64,000 bases of DNA from Verticillium longisporum (taxonomy: Eukaryota; Ascomycota; Sordariomycetes; Glomerellales; Plectosphaerellaceae), in the NCBI GenBank assembly GCA_019188255.1, contig JAETXT010000013.1:620001-684000 (forward strand), written 5' to 3'. The notes beneath the pieces are model-generated. The model was given only the letters and a program-made list of their open reading frames with translations, ran no database searches and was not told the DNA's origin. Below are positions 33,801-43,808 of this stretch, piece by piece; position 1 is the stretch's first letter; every line of letters starts with the position of its first letter. A program made the translations under genes and the position numbers.

Positions 33801-35435
33801 CCACCACGATGCCGGCAGAGACCTCCTTTGGAAGTACAGTCCCCTGATCCTGTATGCCAGAGACGTCGATCTTAAGAATTGGGACCGTCTGCTGCAGCTG
33901 TATCAGGACTTGAACCATCCCGTCTACAAACGCGAGTTCCAGCAAATCATGACGGCATGGAAGAAGAACGCCCGCAAAATGTCGTCCGACGAGACGTCTG
34001 TATTCTGTTCACATCACATTCCGAAAAGAAGGAAGAAGGCATCGCCACGACTGCAAGGAAGTTAACGGTCAAGCGTAGTCAGACTTTGGCCAAATCCCTT
34101 CGCAGCCCTCTCGACGGCAGCAGATCAAATCTCAAGTCAAGCGAAGGCCAAAGTTTGCCTTACGAGACATTTGGCTCCGTCCTAGATGATATTTTGCCCC
34201 TGGTCGAGATGGAACAGAATTTTATCGTGGATTTCTTTCACGCAACGACGCTGGACCAGTCAGACTTCCCAGACGCTGTTGCCGCTTTCAGGCCGAAGGA
34301 CCGGCAGGGTGGTGACTTGAGGAGGCATCGCCTCATGGAGCCTGACCGAGATCTCGCTCGCCGAGTTACCAAGGCTATGGAGGTCATCTTTGTGTTCATG
34401 GAGAATGAACTGTCAGGACTCGTCCAATGGGTCCTGACGGTAGACAACCTGTATGTGCCCCTATTCTGTTCGTTTCTTTGCAAACATCGCTAACTATTTC
34501 ATAGCCAAGGCGTCGGCGTGCTCGCTGCTATGGAGCGTAAAATGGCTGAAATTTCTCAGACCAACCAGGACTTCCTTAACACACTTCTCCAAAAGCTACA
34601 TAGCACCCTCGAAGGTCGGTTCAAGAAATTTGTCGATGAGCAGATTCGCGCAATCGAGGAAACCAAAGTCAAGATCAACAAGCGAAAGGGCGTCATCTCG
34701 TTCATCCGCATCTTTCCCAATTTCTCCACCGCCGTGGAAAACATTCTTAACGGAGTCGACAAGAACCTTAACATTCGCGGCACTGTCGATCGCGAGTATG
34801 ACCGCATACTCAAATCCATGTTTGACTCGCTCAAGATCATCGCCAGAGAGAACCCCGCCGTTGCCGTCAACACGGGCGCCTCGGCGGATTCGGAGGACAA
34901 GGAAGCACTCAACTTCCACATCCTGCTCATTGAAAACGCAAACCACTTCCTCGAGGAGGTGGATGCGCGCGGGCTGGAGGTCCTCGAGGAGTGGCGTGCA
35001 AACGCTACGGCTGAGCTCGACGAACACATGCAGCTCTACATTGGTGCCGTCATGCGCCGCCCCCTCGGCAAGCTGCTCGAATACCTCGAGAACATTGAGG
35101 CGCAGCTCGCTTCCGGCAAGCCGGGCACCAGCATCGCTGCCCAGCCCTCCAACTCCAGGGGCGTCTTCAACAAGGTCGTGGGCAACTGCGACGCGGAGGA
35201 GGTGCGAAAGGGCATCGAGTCGCAGCGGAAGCGCGACGAGTCACACTTGGGAGACGCCTTCGACCGGGCTCTCAGCCGGAACCTCGGCCCCAAGGTGCCC
35301 AAGGAGTGCGAAAAGTTCTACGGGGACGTGGAGCTGCGCATCAGTCGCGTGACGGCCGATGTCTACAACGGGGACACGTTGTTCGAGTGGCCCAGGGCGG
35401 AGGTCAAGAGCGGCTTTTCCGGGCTCGGTAAATAG
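30870..35435 (+). CDS. sec3: Exocyst complex component SEC3, one frameshift
   Basis: Landmark exocyst subunit that tethers secretory vesicles at growth sites through PI(4,5)P2 and Rho GTPases. Four exons: 30870-31080, 31137-33268, 33325-34450 and 34505-35435, with 54-56-bp introns. The N-terminus has RFEDEKRRIIESCFSKKD and, after the first intron, LLETYITHVRITEYSS, the lipid-binding Sec3 PH fold, continuing in GKTWNLDDLTTVESF. Pro-rich disorder follows, including a near-perfect repeat of GQPPSRPTTSDQQQG (about 31615-31740). The C-terminal half holds helical exocyst rods (KMRIVQEKKQMYMQESSLFM, RKLTVKRSQTLAKSLRSP, NLNIRGTVDREYDRILKSMF). The frame shifts near 33998-34003: KMSSDETSV must join ILFTSHSEKKEEG, needing one added base (about 1,466 aa). 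An alternative start is 30996 (MDARAMRFEDEK). Confidence 0.92.
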
Positions 35436-35999
35436 CCTTGTTATGCCATGTCATCTCTGGGGGAAGGCTCGTGGTAATGATGTCATTGTGTATTCTCATC
35501 ATGGAGGGAGCGAGCCGTCTACAATACTACATGCGATTATCTGTCAAAACGGTTCCTTAGTGCTGCTTGACCTTGTGACTATTGTATCACAGAGTTCTAC
35601 TTGACTTGCCTGTTTCATGCTCGTGTCTGGCTGGGTGAAGGAAAAGGGGTGTTCCAACTTTCATTTTTGGAGGCTATGATACTCGCACAAGTGAACTCCA
35701 TCACGAATTCGCATCACATCTCAGTCACGGCACGAGAGGACAATAGGAGTTAAAATCAGAGCAGGGGTAGAAACCCCTGCCACCAAGACGCATTATGATT
35801 AAAAAACGACAAATAGGTATCATCGATCGGAATAGAAGTGCGTTGCTCCATGCCAGTCATGCAAATCCCTTCTCCCCCACCTTTTTCAAACTGGTGAGGG
35901 CAAGGGATTTAAATCATCATCTTCATGCAGGGGGTGTGTTTTCATGAAGCAAGGGGCCGTTAGAAAGAGAATTCGTTCAAACGTTCAAACAGAGTTGCA
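35436..35999. other. Convergent 3' region between SEC3 and the coiled-coil gene
   Basis: 3' flanks of both genes. No gene seen. Confidence 0.6.
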
Positions 36000-38900
36000 T
36001 CAGGCCGTGGCGGCGGCTTCGCCCTCCTCGACGGGCTTCTCCTCGACAGACACGGACGACTTGGCGTCGCCGTTGGTCTTCTTGTCGCTGGCCTCGGCGG
36101 CGGCGGCCTTGGCGCTGGCGAGGGCCTCCTCGAGCTTCTTCTCGCCCGCGACAAACTTGTCGAGGGCGGCCTTGGTCTCCTTCTCCGCGGCGGCGAGGGC
36201 GGCCTTGGACTCGTCAAGCTGGGTCTTGAGGTCGGCCTCGGCCTTCTTGGCCTTCTCGGCAGAGGCGGCAAGGTCGGCCGTCTTGGACTCGAGGTCTTTC
36301 TTCTCGGATTCGGCGGCGGTCAGGCTGGCCTTGGCCTCGTCGAGCTGGGCCTGGAGCTTGGACTGAGATTCCTTCAGCTCGGCCTCGGCCTTCTTAGCCT
36401 TGTCGGCTTCGGAGGAGAGGTCGGCAGCCTTGGACTCGAGAGTCTTCTTGTCGTCTTGGGCAGCAGTCAGGGAGGACTTGGCGACGTCGAGCTGAGCCTT
36501 GAGATCAGATTCAGCCTTCTTGGCCTTCTCCGTCTCGGCGGCAGCCTCGGAGGCCTTGGTCTCTAGATCCTTCTTCTCCTGTTGACGGTTAGCATGGGGC
36601 CGAAAGCACGCGCGTGGATTAGGGGCTCTTACCTTCTGGAGAGACTCGACCTGGCCAGCAGCCTTCGTCGCCTTACCCTCGGCAGCCTCGGCCTGCTCCT
36701 TGAGAGCAGACAGCTTGCTCTCATCGTCCTTGCGAAGCTTCAGCAGGGAGGCGTGCTCCTCTTGCAGGTCCTTAGCCTTGACGCCAGCAGCCTCCTGCTC
36801 CTTCTGCAGGGCCTGGACCTTGGTCTCAAGCTCAGCGGTGGCCTTCGCCTGGTCCTCGATCGCAGACTTCAGCTTGGTCTCAAGCTCGGAAATAGCCTTG
36901 GCGGCCTTCTCCTTTTCTTCATCAGACGCCTTCAGCTTGGCCTCGAGCTCAGCAGCGACCTTAGCGGCCTTCTCCTGCTCCGTGGTGGCAGCCTTGAGCT
37001 TGCTCTCGAGCTCAGCGGCAGCCTTGGCGGCCTTCTCCTGCTCTTCCGCCAGCTGCTTCTTCGCAGCCTCGGCGTCGGCAGTAGCCTTATCTGAGCTGGC
37101 CTTGGCGGCCTTCTCGGCCTCGTCGCGAACCTTCTTCAGCTCAGCCTCGTGGGCCTCCTTGAGCTTCTTGGTCTCGCCCTCGACGCTGGCACCGACCTTG
37201 GTGGCCTCGTCGCGCGCCTTCTGCAGCTCCAACTCGTGCTTGGCCTCGGCGGCCTTGCTCTGATCCTGGGTAGAGGCGAGATCCTTCTTGGCAGCCTCCA
37301 GATCCTTGGTGAGGGTGTTCTGGGAAGCCTCGGACTTCTCGGCCTTCTCCTGCCAGGTGGCAGCGTCCTTCTTGGCGGCTTCGAGCTCGGAAGTGGAATC
37401 CTTCTTCAGAGCCTCGTTGGTCTTCTCGAGCTCGGCAAACTTGGCCTGGAGGTCGGCCAGGTCCTTCTTGGCCTGGGTAGACTCGCCAGCCGAGTCGGCC
37501 TGAGCCTTGTCGTGGGCGGCCTGCAAGGTCTTGTACTTCTCGTCAGACTCGGCCAGGCTCTTCTTGGCGGCAGCGAGTTCGCTGTCGGCAGAGGCCTTAT
37601 CCTTGGACTGGGAGGCCTCAAGAGTGGCGAGCTTCGCCTGTGTGGCGGCGAGCTCCTTCTTCGCGGACGCGAGCTCCTCCTCGGCAGCCGACTTCTCCTT
37701 AGTCTGAGACTCTTGCAAGTCGGTGAGCTTCTTCTGGGTGTCAACGAGCTCCTTCTTGGTGGCGGCAAGCTGCTCCTCAGAGGCAGACTTCTCCTTGGAC
37801 TGCGAGGCCTCGAGAGCAGCAAGCTTCTCTTGCGTCTCGGCAAGCTCCTTCTTGGTGGCAGCAACGGCAGCCTCGGAGTCGGCAGAGGCCTTGCCCTGGG
37901 ACTCCTGGAGAGCAGCCAGCTTCTGCTGGGTGTCGGCAAGGTCCTTCTTGGTAACGGCGAGTTCCTCGGCGGAAGCAGCCTTGTCCTTGGTCTGAGCCTC
38001 CTGCAGGGCGGCGAGCTTCTCTTGCGTCTCGGCCAGCTCCTTCTTGGTGGCCGCCACAACGGCCTCTGAGTCGGCCGTGGCCTTGGTCTGTGATGCCTCG
38101 AGGGCAGCGAGCTTCTCCTTAGTTTCGGCGAGCTCCTTCTTGGTGGCGGCGACCTCGGCCTCGGAATCGGCAGAGGCCTTGCCCTGGGACTCCTGCAGAG
38201 CATTGAGCTTGGCCTGGATCTCGGCAACCTCCTTCTTGGCGGCGGCGAGGTCAGCCTCGGAGGTAGACTTGAGCGTCTCGTGGCCCTTTTGCAGGGCGCT
38301 CAGCTTGTCGTTGGCATCGACGAGGTCCTTCTTGGCAGCCGACAGCTGCGTCTCCGACTCGGTCTTGTGGGTGTCGTGGGTCTTCTGCAGGGTGGTGAAC
38401 TTGTCCTCGGCGGCCGACAGGTCCTGCTTGGAGGTGGCGAGCTGGGCGTCCGTGTCGGTCTTGAGCTTGTCGAGCACCTGCTGCAGGGCCTTGTAGGCCT
38501 CGTCCCTCTCGCCGAGCGTCTTGGACGAGGTGGCGCCCTCGGCCTCGAGCTTGCTGAGGGCGTCCTTCAGGGCGCCCTGGCTCGTCTCGGCGTCGGCGAG
38601 ACGGGTCTGGAGCGAGGTGATCTCGTCCCGGAGCGAGGCCTCGAGGGTGTCGCGGTCCGCCTTGGCCGAGGCGAGCTGCTTGTTGAGGCTGGCGACGTCG
38701 TCGGCGAGCGTCTTCTTGTCGAGGTGCAGCTTGTCGAGCTCCTCCTGGAGGCGGGTCAGCTGCTTGGTGGCGGCCTCGAGCTCGGAAGCGTGGGCGGGGG
38801 AGCCCTCGGCGGCCTCGGCGTTGGGGGCCTCGAGCTCCCACTGCAGCCTCCCGATGCGCGTCTGGGTCTCCTGCTCGGTCGAGGTTGACTTGTCAGAGAG

Positions 38901-39092
38901 CTCCTTGATCTTGAGACGCAGGTCCTCGGCCTCGCTGGAGAGGGTTGTGTACTCCTTCTCCTTCTTGGAGAGGTCCTTCTCGAGCGCTGTGATGGTGGAT
39001 TCGCGGTCGGCGAGCTTGTCCTCGAGCTCTGCCTTACGAGACTCGATCTGGCCCTGGCTGCCGCCGGAGATGGCGGAGACGACGTTGCCCAT
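36000..39092 (-). CDS. Long coiled-coil protein with N-myristoylation-like N-terminus and 32-residue repeats
   Basis: About 1,012 aa. The start MGNVVSAISGGSQGQIE at 39092 is preferred over the upstream in-frame ATG at 39155, because the intervening Leu/Pro stretch looks like CT-rich leader. Gly2 with Ser6 fits an N-myristoyltransferase site, suggesting membrane anchoring. One 54-bp in-frame intron lies at 36579-36632 (GTAAGA...GCTAAC...ACAG). Almost the whole protein is predicted alpha-helical coiled coil, rich in Ala, Lys, Glu and Gln. Residues about 219-540 are nine to ten tandem 32-residue units of the type AATKKELAETQEKLAALEAS. Shorter EKAAK..ELE.KLK units and two copies of a unit of about 50 residues follow. 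The tail is acidic. Family not recognised; such proteins are often structural or septal, but that is a guess. Confidence 0.85.
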   Translation of the reverse strand: MGNVVSAISGGSQGQIESRKAELEDKLADRESTITALEKDLSKKEKEYTTLSSEAEDLRLKIKELSDKSTSTEQETQTRIGRLQWELEAPNAEAAEGSPAHASELEAATKQLTRLQEELDKLHLDKKTLADDVASLNKQLASAKADRDTLEASLRDEITSLQTRLADAETSQGALKDALSKLEAEGATSSKTLGERDEAYKALQQVLDKLKTDTDAQLATSKQDLSAAEDKFTTLQKTHDTHKTESETQLSAAKKDLVDANDKLSALQKGHETLKSTSEADLAAAKKEVAEIQAKLNALQESQGKASADSEAEVAATKKELAETKEKLAALEASQTKATADSEAVVAATKKELAETQEKLAALQEAQTKDKAASAEELAVTKKDLADTQQKLAALQESQGKASADSEAAVAATKKELAETQEKLAALEASQSKEKSASEEQLAATKKELVDTQKKLTDLQESQTKEKSAAEEELASAKKELAATQAKLATLEASQSKDKASADSELAAAKKSLAESDEKYKTLQAAHDKAQADSAGESTQAKKDLADLQAKFAELEKTNEALKKDSTSELEAAKKDAATWQEKAEKSEASQNTLTKDLEAAKKDLASTQDQSKAAEAKHELELQKARDEATKVGASVEGETKKLKEAHEAELKKVRDEAEKAAKASSDKATADAEAAKKQLAEEQEKAAKAAAELESKLKAATTEQEKAAKVAAELEAKLKASDEEKEKAAKAISELETKLKSAIEDQAKATAELETKVQALQKEQEAAGVKAKDLQEEHASLLKLRKDDESKLSALKEQAEAAEGKATKAAGQVESLQKVRAPNPRACFRPHANRQQEKKDLETKASEAAAETEKAKKAESDLKAQLDVAKSSLTAAQDDKKTLESKAADLSSEADKAKKAEAELKESQSKLQAQLDEAKASLTAAESEKKDLESKTADLAASAEKAKKAEADLKTQLDESKAALAAAEKETKAALDKFVAGEKKLEEALASAKAAAAEASDKKTNGDAKSSVSVEEKPVEEGEAAATA
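37479..38438 (-). repeat. 96-bp coding tandem repeat (32 residues), about 10 copies
   Basis: Within the coiled-coil gene. Units begin ATSKQDL, SAAKKDL, AAAKKEV, AATKKEL, AATKKEL, AVTKKDL, AATKKEL, AATKKEL, ASAKKEL and AAAKKSL at exactly 32-residue spacing. 32 is not a multiple of seven, so each unit must shift the heptad phase or contain an 11-residue step. Confidence 0.85.
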
Positions 39093-39108
39093 CGTACGTG
39101 CGGGGGGA

Positions 39109-39140
<32 letters not shown>

Positions 39141-39787
39141 AGGCGGTGTGGGCAAGCCAAAGGCTAGGAGGAAGGAACAAGAGGTGGTTTGGCTTGCAAG
39201 GAGAAGAAGGAATTGCCAACCAGGAATGTATGGACCACGCAGTTGCTATGAAAGCTTGCGAGGGGAGGAAGCGCGAGGGATTTGAGAGAGAAGAGATGCA
39301 GGAGGGAAGAGCAAGCGGCGGCGGGTCATGGAAGGCCCCCCTTCCCCTCCCAATGATGTTTTTTTTTCTTCGGCATCATGGGGGGCGGTCCGCCGTTCAC
39401 TCGGTGACAAAATGAGCTGTCGAAAAGACGACAGGGACCCTGAGCGTCTGCCCCACCACATCACCTGAACCGACCAGAATTATTGGCAGCCATGGCAGCT
39501 AGAGGGCCTGGAGCCCCCCCTCGAGGACGGGGCGCCCAAGCCTTTTACAACCCGCTGAACCCGCTGGAGCTGCCCAAAACGCCCTGAATCCGCACCTCCT
39601 GGAACCCCCTGGAACCCCTGGAACCCCCCCGGTTGTCTTAGCGCTCCTAGCGTGAACGCCTAGCCGCCCGTCTCGCTGCCCATCCTCGCTGCAGCTGGCA
39701 GCTGCAACCACTTAACGCTGCCGTTGGCCGCTGTTAGTCATCTTCATACACCGACGTTTTGACTCGGCATCTCTTGACATTTGACTT

Positions 39788-39814
39788 CCTCTCTCTCTCT
39801 CTCTGTCTCTCTCT
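39788..39814. repeat. (CT)n microsatellite
   Basis: CTCTCTCT... interrupted once by a G, in the promoter region of the coiled-coil gene. Confidence 0.8.
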
Positions 39815-40234
39815 GGGACCCCCACTACCACCACGACCGCCTCCAACCCAACGCGAGATGAAGCCCATCTGCCGTCTATCCACCTTCACCTCGGTCTACC
39901 CGAGAGCATATTTCACATGATGTGCAGAGTGAGGCTTCGAACATACATATCGTTCATGCATCCAATGCCTGCATCTGGCAGCACGCACGCACACAACGCA
40001 ACCCACCCAACCCAGACAGACAACGCACGCCTGCATGGCTGGCCGACTGGCTGGCGGGCTGGCAGGCTCGCCCAACCACGTCGCCTCACGCCCAAGGCGG
40101 TCAGGCTCGACCTCACCTTCTTCCTTCGTCAGGCTGCCACGACATCAGGCTGATCATCGCCGAACAACGCATCATCCAATGCCTTCCATCTCCTCATCGC
40201 CTTAATCCTGCTGCATCGCCATCCTCCCTCCCTT

Positions 40235-40255
40235 AAGGTAGGTAAGGTAGGTAGG
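40235..40255. repeat. GGTA-type microsatellite
   Basis: Imperfect AAGGTAGGT tandem units, like the tracts at 5520 and 60040. Confidence 0.7.
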
Positions 40256-41724
40256 AGTCACGGCCTCCTTGGGCCGTAGCCAGCCAACAGCTCCGACCAT
40301 CTCACCGTCGTCCGAGGTGTGATCGACACCTAGCAGCGCTTGGACGCTTTTCCCCATCCATGTCTTCACATGTTGTGCGTATGAATGGTTAGCTCGACTG
40401 TCTCTGCTCCGAAACGAACGGCACAAAATTCGCCAGGCGTCAAGCTCGAGGATCTCTCATCTTCGCATTTTGAAGCAGCCCATTTCTTGATACTCTCAAT
40501 GGCCAACATGCTTCTTGACGCATGGCATGGGACGGCCTCAGTACGAGACCTGCAATGTAAGATTGCCGAGGATCACCGAGTCAGAGTCAGAACCAGGCTG
40601 CTGCCTCAGGAGCGCGGTGAACCACGAACGCTCCGTGCCGAATGTGGGGCCGGGCCCTGTCATCGGCACCGGAGATGATCCGTCCCAATTTCGGAGGTTA
40701 CGTCTCTAAAACACAGGTCTCATCCTCTCATAACCAGTTTACCCACTTACTGCGTAGAGATGAGCTGGGAGGGACAATGTCCTGGTGGGACCACCCTGTC
40801 CTTGATTGCAGGTACCTGAGCCTGTGACCTCCAGCTAACGGCCATGTTCACCACTTCTGCCCCAGAGTCAGAGCCATCGTACCCAGGACAATCAACAGAC
40901 AGACAACACATCTCTAGAACGATCAGCTCATGTAATGAATGAAGCTGAGGTCGACTCCCGGTATCCGGAGGCCAACTTGAGAGCACCTGATGAATAGAAG
41001 ATGGCAACCACCTTACGTGATTTGGCCGTGTGGTCAGCGTAGCATTCAAACGCTGTGAATCAATTGCGCCTAAAAACAACATGCGGAGATGGCACGTCAT
41101 CGACTTTCTTTGAGCGCTGGTTCGCCTGGCGGGGCGGGATCCTCTCTTCGGAGCGTGGTCTCCGAACATGAATCGGACACGGGAACCAACATCAAGGTCA
41201 TTTGTCACTGCAAGTATCAACGCCAAGACAAGATGATTGATCAACTTCTCAGACCAAGCTCCTAATATCTCACTCGTCACGCCTTCAGCTTACTCTGCTT
41301 ATTCAATGAATTTCATTTTCTCATCCTTCTCCTTAATGTGGTTAACGTTGACGCATCGTGCTGCGATTGACCACAGAAAAAAGAGATCTGCAGGGCGCCA
41401 TGTCTGATATATCCCTTGGGAAGCCGCCATGGCCAGGAATGTTTCATCCGCACTATATTTATGCAGCGGCTCGCATCCTTTGGATATATTGGAAGGGTCT
41501 CTTGAGGGATATAGAGCAAGTTCTTTTGGGCTTGCGTCCGTCGCGGATGTCTCGCGACTTTTAACCTGAGATCCTTCGAGAAAGATAGGCATTCGGTCCT
41601 GTTATAAGTCTTACGATGGGGATGAGTTGACGGCGGGGACGACCGAGGCCCACGAGACAATTGAGAGAAGGAAGATTCGTATCTCAGCATGCACAAGACG
41701 TAACGCCTGCCATAGTCTTCGACC

Positions 41725-43365
41725 ATGATCCTCTCACAGCCCCTCTCACCCCTGTTAGCTTTGGCTTTCCTCGGCGTTCAGCCTACTGTAGGCCATAAAC
41801 TTCGTCCACGCCAGCCTTCCGATGCATGCAAGTCCATATCGGTTCCTGAACTTTCAGGTGCTGAGGTCCTATCAGTCAAGTCTGAACTTCGCCTGGACCT
41901 CACCGGGTCGGCTTGGGATGCCGAGAACCAGAAGCTCACTACCCTCGGGCCACTGGACTTCTGCGAGGTTAATGTAACTCTCACACATCCCGGTGCCAAC
42001 GACGAGGTCACCATCTGGGTGTGGCTTCCCCTGAAGCAATGGAATGGCAGATTCCAGGGCGTCGGCGGCGGCGGCTTGCAGGCCGGCCGTTACAGCCTTG
42101 ACACCCTGGGCCTAGCCGTCAAAGATGGCTACGCTGCCGCCGCGACGGACGGAAGCGCCTTCGGCGACGGAGCTAACAATCCTGATCCAGCTCTCTTCCT
42201 CAAGCCTGGAGTTCTTGACCTCGAACGCCTCACCAATTTTGCCCACCGCGCGCTGCACGAGGTGGCTGTCGTCGGCAAGGCCGTGACGGCAGGGTTCTAC
42301 GATACCGCCAACTTTTACTCATACTGGACTGGCTGCTCCACCGGTGGGCGACAGGGCTATGAACTGGCTCAGCGATACCCCGAGGACTTTGATGGCATAT
42401 TGGCCAACGCTCCGGCTCTGCACTGGTCTAGCTTCGTCTTGGCATTGGGCTGGGGCCGGCACGCCATGCGAGTCACCGGCCATACGCCGACCTTTTGTGC
42501 TATGCAGGCGTTCACCGCTAGCAGTATCGATGCGTGCGACGCGCTTGACGGCGTCCAAGATGGGGTCATATCGGACCCGAATGCCTGCCATTTTGATCCT
42601 TCTTCGCTCGTCGGCGAGAAGGTAAAGTGTATGGACGAGACGACTCAAGTCATCACCGAGGAGGATGTGACGATCGCAACGATGATTCGCGAGGGTCCCA
42701 AGTCGAGCAGGGGCAGGAAGCTGTGGGATGGTCATGACAGGGGCATCAACTACCTCGGCCTGGTTCCAGCCGCTGTCAGCGGTATCCCAGAGGCTATGGA
42801 CAGACTCGTCGATTCCTGGATTGAGTACTTTATTGAAAAGGACGTCAAATTTGACGTCTCGACTCTCACGGCCATCGACGATATGACCGATCTCTTCGCC
42901 GTGGCACCGGGCACGTATGATAGCATCATCGGGTCCAACAACCCAGATCTGTCTGCATTCAGGGACGCCGGCGGAAAGCTCATCAGCTGGCACGGCATGG
43001 CCGACCAGCTCATCATGATCAACAACACCATCCGGTACCGCGAGCAGGTCGAGGCCGTCATGGGCGGAGCGGATCTTGTGGACGACTTCTACAAGTTCTA
43101 CCTGGCGCCCGGTGTCGGGCATTGCGAAGGCGAGGCTGGCGCCACGCCGCGGAAAGTCTTGGATGCGTTGGTGGCCTGGGTTGAGAAGGCTGAGGATCCG
43201 GGGCGTCTGAGCGGGACCATGAAGAACCTCGACGGCGAGGAGGCTGAGAGGATCATCTGTCCGTACCCACTGGTCCCGCGGTATGACGGCGTGTCAGACC
43301 CGAACGATGCGCGCAGCTTTGATTGTGCCACGTCCTTTCGGCCGAATGTCACGCGCTGCAGGTGA
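41725..43365 (+). CDS. Secreted tannase / feruloyl esterase B family hydrolase
   Basis: 546 aa, intronless. Residues 1-23 are a signal peptide (MILSQPLSPLLALAFLGVQP...). The family (PF07519) cleaves ester links of gallate or ferulate in plant material. The nucleophile motif is WTGCSTGGRQG (Ser205). The acid is Asp427 in SWHGMADQLI, and the base His466 is in GVGHCEGEAG. Cys204 next to the Ser and Cys467 next to the His give the CS-D-HC arrangement, where a disulfide ties the catalytic residues together. The GVGGGGLQAG loop is also typical. Full length for the family. Tannase versus feruloyl esterase activity cannot be decided from sequence. Confidence 0.93.
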   Translation: MILSQPLSPLLALAFLGVQPTVGHKLRPRQPSDACKSISVPELSGAEVLSVKSELRLDLTGSAWDAENQKLTTLGPLDFCEVNVTLTHPGANDEVTIWVWLPLKQWNGRFQGVGGGGLQAGRYSLDTLGLAVKDGYAAAATDGSAFGDGANNPDPALFLKPGVLDLERLTNFAHRALHEVAVVGKAVTAGFYDTANFYSYWTGCSTGGRQGYELAQRYPEDFDGILANAPALHWSSFVLALGWGRHAMRVTGHTPTFCAMQAFTASSIDACDALDGVQDGVISDPNACHFDPSSLVGEKVKCMDETTQVITEEDVTIATMIREGPKSSRGRKLWDGHDRGINYLGLVPAAVSGIPEAMDRLVDSWIEYFIEKDVKFDVSTLTAIDDMTDLFAVAPGTYDSIIGSNNPDLSAFRDAGGKLISWHGMADQLIMINNTIRYREQVEAVMGGADLVDDFYKFYLAPGVGHCEGEAGATPRKVLDALVAWVEKAEDPGRLSGTMKNLDGEEAERIICPYPLVPRYDGVSDPNDARSFDCATSFRPNVTRCR

Positions 43366-43808
43366 GCTTTCCTCGCTTTGGACGTCGACATGGAGTGCTT
43401 GTATATACGACGTACACCGTACTTGGGATTAGCTATGCTTTGATGATGGACGCTTACTTGTGTGCAGAGGCCTTAACGATGCTGCTTGCATCGTGTCGGG
43501 TTCCTACGGTTCCTACTCTTTGATATAGTTTACTCTTGTTCATTTGTGTATTGAGAGCGCCTCGGTCGTAAATATGAGACTTGGACCTAGTTTGCGTTTG
43601 ATGCGTCGTGATGATCTTCCACGATGCAGCGCTTCTGGTTCATGGACTGCTCTTAGCTTCATCGGTGAGAGGTTTCAGGTTGCTAGACACCAGCCATGAG
43701 ATCTCGGGCTCTGTCCAGGTCTATGCAATTTCGCTCGTGATGGGTTGCTTCAGGTTTGATGTCAAACATGGGAAAGCTCTTTAAGTGATCACTAATAGCA
43801 GCCACTGG
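43366..43808. other. Convergent 3' region
   Basis: 3' flanks of the tannase-like and aminotransferase genes. Nothing else seen. Confidence 0.6.

Larger units (their letters stand above)
39093..41724. other. 2.6-kb intergenic region
   Basis: 5' leader and promoter of the coiled-coil gene, a CT microsatellite, GGTA-type repeats and an imperfect CCTGGAACC repeat at about 39590-39630. No recognisable coding sequence. The right end is the promoter of the tannase-like gene. Confidence 0.55.

Noticed and set aside
36582..38888. Several long plus-strand frames (up to 306 codons) opposite the coiled-coil gene
   Set aside because: Ser/Ala/Leu or Leu/Gly-rich complements of Glu/Lys/Ala codons; they repeat with the same 96-bp period and have no independent protein features.
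36000..39155. Upstream start at 39155 adding a Leu-rich, signal-peptide-like N-terminus to the coiled-coil protein
   Set aside because: The Leu/Pro run comes from a CT-rich leader (CTCCTCCTC...). The MGN start gives a plausible myristoylation site and better fits a cytosolic coiled coil.
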